A stretch of DNA of 64,000 nt, from the NCBI GenBank assembly GCA_963820075.1, contig CAWFYS010000013.1, forward strand, positions 1-64,000, given 5' to 3'. The notes beneath the pieces were generated by a model that made no database searches, was not told the DNA's origin, and was given only the letters and a program-made list of their open reading frames with translations. The translations under genes and the position numbers were made by a program. Each line of letters begins with the position of its first letter. Positions within the stretch are counted from its first letter, which is position 1. Positions 59,854 through 64,000 of the stretch are shown piece by piece. Source of the DNA: Kumtagia sp963820075 (GTDB lineage: Bacteria > Pseudomonadota > Alphaproteobacteria > Rhizobiales > Rhizobiaceae).

Positions 59854-61752
59854 ATGCGTTTAATCAGGAACACACTCTGTATTCCGTTTGCCGTGGCGCT
59901 CTTGACGAGCTTCTCGGCCGGAGCCTGGGCTAACGAGGATCTGGCCAAGCTGGCATCGGACGCCAAGAACTGGGCGATGCCTACGGGTGACTACGCCAAT
60001 ACGCGCTACTCCAAGCTGAACCAGATCAACAAGGACAATGTGAAGAACCTGCAGGTCAAGTGGACCTTCTCCACTGGCGTGCTGCGCGGCCACGAAGGCG
60101 GACCGCTGGTGATTGGCGACGTCATGTATGTTCATACGCCATTCCCCAACATCGTGTATGCGCTGGACCTCAACAATGACGGCAGGATTCTCTGGAAATA
60201 TGAGCCCAAGCAGGATCCGAAAGTCATCGGAATCATGTGCTGCGATACGGTCAATCGTGGCGTTGCCTATGGCGACGGCAAGATCATCCTCAACCAGGCC
60301 GACACGATGGTCACGGCGCTCGACGCCAAGACCGGCAAGCTCGTCTGGTCGATAAAGAATGGCGAAATGACCGATGGCGGCAAGGGTGAATCCAGCACGC
60401 ACGCCCCGATCATCGTCAAGGACAAGGTTATCGTCGGCATTTCCGGCGGCGAGTATGGCGTGCGCGGCTGGGTCGCCGCGTACAATCTGAAGGACGGATC
60501 GCTGGCCTGGAAGGGCTATTCCACAGGTCCGGATTCCGAGACGCTGATCGACCCGGAGAAGACCACGCATCTCGGCAAGCCCGTCGGCAAGGATTCCGGC
60601 CTGAATACATGGGAAGGCGAGCAGTGGAAGACCGGGGGCGGCTCGACCTGGGGCTGGTATTCCTATGATCCGAAGCTGAACCTCGTCTACTACGGCACGG
60701 GCAACCCCTCCACCTGGAACCCTGTGCAGCGCCCTGGCGACAACCGCTGGTCGATGACCATCTTTGCGCGCGATGTCGACACCGGTATGACGAAGTGGGT
60801 CTACCAGATGACCCCGCATGACGAGTGGGACTTCGATGGCGTCAACGAGATGATCCTCGCGGACGGCATGCAGGTCGGCGGCGCGGCCCGCGACGTCCTG
60901 GTGCATTTCGACCGCAACGGCTTTGCCTACACTTTGGATCGCGCGACCGGCGAGCTTCTCGTTGCCAAGAAGTACGATCCCACGGTCAACTGGGCCACAG
61001 AGGTCGTTATGGACCCCAATAGCGACCAGTACGGCAGACCGCAGGTCGTGGCAAAGTATTCCACGCAGCAGAACGGCGAGGACGTCAATACGACGGGCGT
61101 ATGCCCGGCGGCTCTTGGAACCAAGGACCAGCAACCGGCGACCTACTCGCCGAAGACCGGTCTGTTCTACGTGCCGACCAACCATGTCTGCATGGATTAC
61201 GAGCCGTACAAGGTGAGCTACACCGCCGGACAGGCCTATGTGGGCGCGACCGTGTCGATGTATCCGACCCCCGAAAGCCATGGCGGCATGGGCAACTTCA
61301 TCGCCTGGGATGCTGCCAAGGGTGAGATCGTCTGGTCGAAGCCCGAGCTGTTCTCGGTCTGGTCAGGCGCGCTTTCGACAGACGGCGACGTGATCTTCTA
61401 CGGAACGCTTGAAGGCTACATCAAGGCCGTCGATAACGAGGGCAACGAACTTTACAAGTTCAAGACCCCGTCGGGCATCATCGGCAACATCAACACCTAT
61501 GAACATGGCGGCAAGCAGTACGTAGCCGTGTTGTCGGGTGTTGGCGGCTGGGCAGGCATCGGTCTGGCCGGCGGACTGCTGGCGCCGGATAACGCGGCCA
61601 AATGGCATACCGCTGTCGATCAGGGCCGCGAACAGGGCGATGAGGCAAAAGTCGTCGGCACGGCCGGCCTGGGTGCCGTGGGTGGTTACGCCGCCCTTGC
61701 CGACTATACGACGCTCGGTGGCCAGCTCACCGTATTCGGTCTCCCGGACTGA
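59854..61752 (+). CDS. xoxF: Lanthanide-dependent PQQ methanol dehydrogenase
   Basis: The 632-residue periplasmic quinoprotein oxidises methanol (and often ethanol or formaldehyde) with PQQ and a lanthanide ion. It has a signal peptide (CIPFAVALLTSFSAGAWA), an eight-bladed propeller with repeated tryptophan-docking turns, the adjacent disulfide MCCDTVNRG (Cys129-Cys130) and the active site DEWDFDG. Here Asp326 is the catalytic base position and Asp328, two residues on, is the extra acidic residue that marks lanthanide-type XoxF; calcium-type MxaF has Ala there. The ATG at 59854 follows GGGAGGA. xoxG, xoxJ and a CxxxCW protein follow in the same direction. PQQ synthesis genes are not in the window. 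Confidence 0.95.
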   Translation: MRLIRNTLCIPFAVALLTSFSAGAWANEDLAKLASDAKNWAMPTGDYANTRYSKLNQINKDNVKNLQVKWTFSTGVLRGHEGGPLVIGDVMYVHTPFPNIVYALDLNNDGRILWKYEPKQDPKVIGIMCCDTVNRGVAYGDGKIILNQADTMVTALDAKTGKLVWSIKNGEMTDGGKGESSTHAPIIVKDKVIVGISGGEYGVRGWVAAYNLKDGSLAWKGYSTGPDSETLIDPEKTTHLGKPVGKDSGLNTWEGEQWKTGGGSTWGWYSYDPKLNLVYYGTGNPSTWNPVQRPGDNRWSMTIFARDVDTGMTKWVYQMTPHDEWDFDGVNEMILADGMQVGGAARDVLVHFDRNGFAYTLDRATGELLVAKKYDPTVNWATEVVMDPNSDQYGRPQVVAKYSTQQNGEDVNTTGVCPAALGTKDQQPATYSPKTGLFYVPTNHVCMDYEPYKVSYTAGQAYVGATVSMYPTPESHGGMGNFIAWDAAKGEIVWSKPELFSVWSGALSTDGDVIFYGTLEGYIKAVDNEGNELYKFKTPSGIIGNINTYEHGGKQYVAVLSGVGGWAGIGLAGGLLAPDNAAKWHTAVDQGREQGDEAKVVGTAGLGAVGGYAALADYTTLGGQLTVFGLPD

Positions 61753-61808
61753 TGTACGGAACCATCGGGACGCCGCTGTTCTTTTGAAGTTCGGCGGCAT
61801 GAGAAACA

Positions 61809-61845
61809 AGGGCCCGGACTCAGGATGAAATCCCGACCGGGCTCT
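61809..61845 (+). promoter_or_regulatory. Hairpin between xoxF and xoxG
   Basis: AGGGCCCGG pairs with CCGGGCTCT (one wobble) across a 19-base loop, 57 bp after xoxF. It may stabilise the xoxF message or attenuate the downstream genes, so that the abundant dehydrogenase exceeds its partners. Confidence 0.5.
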
Positions 61846-61936
61846 CGATTTCGCCACACGATCAAGAAGCAACTGTTACCGCCGCATTGCGACAGCACAG
61901 TCTGTGTTCAGTGGCGAAATGATGAAAGAGGTCGGA

Positions 61937-62464
61937 ATGGATGTTCGCAATGGACTGTCGGCGCTTGCCTTGCTTGTTGTCTTCCTGGCCGGTTCCACGA
62001 CTGCCTTTGCCGAGGACGACCAGAAGAAAGCGGCGGCGGTGACAGAGGAAGACGGAAAGTGGTTCGACGCCGACGGCAATCCGACCTTCAAGATCCAGGA
62101 TGACGGTACCGTGGACTGGTATACCTTCAGCGGCTATCGCCGCTATCACTCCGACTGTCATGTCTGCCACGGCCCGGACGGCGTGGGATCGAGCTATGCG
62201 CCCGCTCTGGCCGATACGATGAAGGCAATGGACTACGGCACGTTCTTGTCGATCGTGGCCGAGGGGCGGCAGAATCTGTCCGCCGGCAAGGAAAACGTCA
62301 TGCCCGCATTCGGCGACAACAAGAACGTCTATTGCTACCTGGATGATATCTACGTCTACTTGCGCGCCCGCGCGGTTGGCGCCGCCCCCCGCGGCAGGCC
62401 GCCCAAGAAGGCCGACAAGCCGCAAGGAGCCAAAGACTACGAAGCATCCTGCATGGGAGGATGA
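61937..62464 (+). CDS. xoxG: c-type cytochrome, electron acceptor of XoxF
   Basis: The 175 residues have a Sec signal (LALLVVFLAGSTTAFA) and one haem-binding motif CHVCH (in SDCHVCHGPDG), with a candidate Met ligand in ENVMPAFGDN. I chose the ATG at 61937, which has GAGGT six bases upstream. It takes electrons from XoxF and passes them toward a terminal oxidase. The C-terminal stretch is basic and Pro-rich. Confidence 0.92.
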   Translation: MDVRNGLSALALLVVFLAGSTTAFAEDDQKKAAAVTEEDGKWFDADGNPTFKIQDDGTVDWYTFSGYRRYHSDCHVCHGPDGVGSSYAPALADTMKAMDYGTFLSIVAEGRQNLSAGKENVMPAFGDNKNVYCYLDDIYVYLRARAVGAAPRGRPPKKADKPQGAKDYEASCMGG

Positions 62465-62467
62465 CCG

Positions 62468-63331
62468 TTGTCGCCGCGCAACCTTCCCAGCATCCGGCAA
62501 ATGGCGTTGGTCGCCGTCGTGACGGCGATCGCTCCGGCTGCGGCGTCCGCGCAGGGAGCGGGACTGGGTGCGGCGGGAGAGCTTGTCGACCCGAATGTGC
62601 TGCGCGTCTGCGCCGACCCCTCGAGCATGCCGTCCTCTGACCAGAGCGGCGAAGGCTACGAGAACAAGCTGGCCGAACTCGTCGCCCAGAAAACCGGCCG
62701 CAAATCGGTCTCCTATACGTGGTTTCCGATGGTCATAGGCTTTGTTCGCAATACGCTGAGGGTTAACCTCTGCGACATTATCATGGGCTACGCGCAGGGC
62801 GATGAGCTCGTTCAGAATACGAACGCCTATTATCGCTCGTCCTACGTGCTGATCTACCGCAAGGGCGCCGGGCTGGACGGCGTGAAAACGATAGAAGATC
62901 CCAGGCTCGCCGGTAAGACGATTGGCGTGGTGCACAGCACGCCCCCGGCGTCCAACATGGCGGTCGCCGGATTGATGAAGACGGCCAGGATCTATCCGCT
63001 GATGATCGACACGCGCTCTACGCCGTCGATGGGCGAAGTCATGGTCAAGGATGTGGTCGATGGCGCGATCGACGCGGCGGTCGCGTGGGGTCCGATGGCT
63101 GGCTACTATGTCATGAAATCCGGCGCCGATCTGGCGATGGTCCCGTTGGTCAAGGAGAAGGTCGGCTCGCGCATGACCTATCGCATCACCATGGGCGTGC
63201 GCCCGTCCGACCAGGAATGGAAGCGGACGCTCAACCGGCTCATCAAGGACAATCAGGAGGAGATCAACAAGATCCTGCTCGACTACAACGTGCCGTTGCT
63301 CGACGAGCAAGACAATTCGATCACGCAGTAG
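62468..63331 (+). CDS. xoxJ: XoxJ periplasmic binding protein-like
   Basis: The 287 residues start with a TTG three bases after the xoxG stop; GGGAGG lies just upstream. It has a signal peptide (MALVAVVTAIAPAAASA) and a solute-binding-protein fold: LRVCADPSSMPSSDQSGEGY, FVRNTLRVNLCDIIMGYAQG and DGAIDAAVAWGPMAGYY. XoxJ/MxaJ proteins are thought to help activate or assemble methanol dehydrogenase rather than transport a solute. Confidence 0.9.
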   Translation: MSPRNLPSIRQMALVAVVTAIAPAAASAQGAGLGAAGELVDPNVLRVCADPSSMPSSDQSGEGYENKLAELVAQKTGRKSVSYTWFPMVIGFVRNTLRVNLCDIIMGYAQGDELVQNTNAYYRSSYVLIYRKGAGLDGVKTIEDPRLAGKTIGVVHSTPPASNMAVAGLMKTARIYPLMIDTRSTPSMGEVMVKDVVDGAIDAAVAWGPMAGYYVMKSGADLAMVPLVKEKVGSRMTYRITMGVRPSDQEWKRTLNRLIKDNQEEINKILLDYNVPLLDEQDNSITQ

Positions 63332-63360
63332 AACGATGGACGAGCCCGATCGAAACGAAG

Positions 63361-63930
63361 ATGTGGCGCAAGGCAATCAGGAAGGGAGCGGCCCGGCTTG
63401 TCGCGGCGAGCCTTTTGGCGGCGTCCGGTCCGGTGCTCGGCGGCGAGGTCGTGGAGCCAAGCGGCTACCGCATGGAAGAATACCGGGCTCCGGTTCCTGC
63501 GACGCTCAAAGGCGCGAAGGTGGTGACGACTACTCAGGCGGAGGCAATGTGGCGCGGGAGGCGGGCCGTGTTCTTCGACGTCATGCCGCAAGCGCCCAAG
63601 CCGGCCAACCTTCCCTCAGGCACGATATGGAGGGACAAGGTCCGGAAAGGCATTCCAGGCAGCATCTGGCTGGCAAATGTCGGTTACGGCGCGATTTCGG
63701 AAGAGACCGCCCGCTATTTCAGGGAAAGCCTGTCGCTCAACACGGACGGGGACAATTCGCGCGCGATCGTTTTCTACTGCATGACCGATTGCTGGATGTC
63801 ATGGAATGCGGCCAAACGGGCAATGGAATGGGGATATCAATCGGTGATCTGGTATCCTCCCGGCGCGGACGGATGGGAGAAAGCAGGCCTGCCGCTGGAG
63901 GAAAGCAGGCCATTTGGGAGGAACGAATGA
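63361..63930 (+). CDS. PQQ-dependent catabolism-associated CxxxCW motif protein (rhodanese-like)
   Basis: The 189-residue secreted rhodanese-fold protein has the signature CMTDCWMSWNAAKRAMEWGY, whose CxxxCW pattern is seen in proteins that accompany PQQ dehydrogenases. The preceding FFDVMPQAPKPANLPSGTIW resembles the first part of a rhodanese fold. The signal peptide is KGAARLVAASLLAASGPVLG. The ATG at 63361 begins MWRKAIRK. It follows xoxJ after 29 bp. The role is unknown; disulfide or quinoprotein maturation is a common guess. Confidence 0.85.
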   Translation: MWRKAIRKGAARLVAASLLAASGPVLGGEVVEPSGYRMEEYRAPVPATLKGAKVVTTTQAEAMWRGRRAVFFDVMPQAPKPANLPSGTIWRDKVRKGIPGSIWLANVGYGAISEETARYFRESLSLNTDGDNSRAIVFYCMTDCWMSWNAAKRAMEWGYQSVIWYPPGADGWEKAGLPLEESRPFGRNE

Positions 63931-64000
63931 CATGTGACAGCGTTGACGTGGGCCGTTGACTTATTATGATCTTGTTTTTCAGGTTTTCAGTAGCCACCTA

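Noticed and set aside
59860..63376. Long minus-strand open frames across the xox cluster
   Set aside because: They are shadows of xoxF, xoxG and xoxJ caused by GC-rich third codon positions.

Overview
The window looks like a chromosomal segment from an alphaproteobacterium of the order Hyphomicrobiales (Rhizobiales), most likely Mesorhizobium/Phyllobacteriaceae-like. The grounds are high GC throughout, several rhizobial-type palindromic intergenic repeats, two invasion-associated-locus-B (IalB) genes, a DUF1127 gene, a DUF6894 gene, a CIRCE-controlled groESL operon, FrcBCA/RbsABC-like sugar ABC systems and a lanthanide-type xoxFGJ methanol dehydrogenase cluster. No tRNA, rRNA, CRISPR array, integrase or intact transposase was seen.

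Left part (1-17 kb), cell surface and secretion. Leftward genes encode a capsule/EPS tyrosine kinase (cut by the window edge) and its chain-length partner. Rightward from 2564 runs a compact operon. It encodes a giant secreted protein (DUF4347, four near-identical ~645-bp RTX-rich repeats, an N,N-dimethylformamidase-like domain, and alternating DUF4082 and cadherin-like modules), a CobW/COG0523 G3E GTPase, a small conserved protein, a type I secretion ABC transporter with a peptidase-dead C39-like domain, and an HlyD-type adaptor. This operon is the best candidate for an undescribed system: a type I-secreted metalloenzyme-like giant with its own metallochaperone-like GTPase. The operon is riddled with single-base indels between well-conserved protein blocks, which I read as local sequence error rather than gene decay.

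17-36 kb: a Crp/Fnr regulator, a DUF6894 protein, a LuxR-type regulator with a degenerate receiver, rfbC and rfbD for dTDP-L-rhamnose, a Tat-exported sulfatase, a secreted HAD phosphatase, a PPK2 kinase, a leftward operon (GntR regulator, Cys/Met PLP enzyme, MalE/UgpB-type ABC importer), a caspase-like protein with one homopolymer frameshift, and a glycosyltransferase-like protein.

36-44 kb: an autotransporter followed by an IalB gene, then a gutted second autotransporter copy followed by a second IalB gene, which together are a decayed tandem duplication. A 104-bp MITE-like element with TA ends sits in frame inside the signal peptide of the first IalB gene; a second copy is at 58657. Then come CIRCE-groES-groEL, an alpha/beta hydrolase and a DUF1127 protein.

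44-59 kb: a soluble 1213-residue hybrid histidine kinase with reiterated PAS modules, an OmpR-type response regulator, a membrane protein, and two ribose-type ABC sugar importers. The left importer's genes diverge around a probable operator and an epimerase remnant, and its GntR regulator ends the leftward operon.

59-64 kb: a small secreted Cys-containing protein (leftward), then xoxF, xoxG, xoxJ and a CxxxCW rhodanese-like protein (rightward), forming a lanthanide-dependent periplasmic methanol oxidation module.
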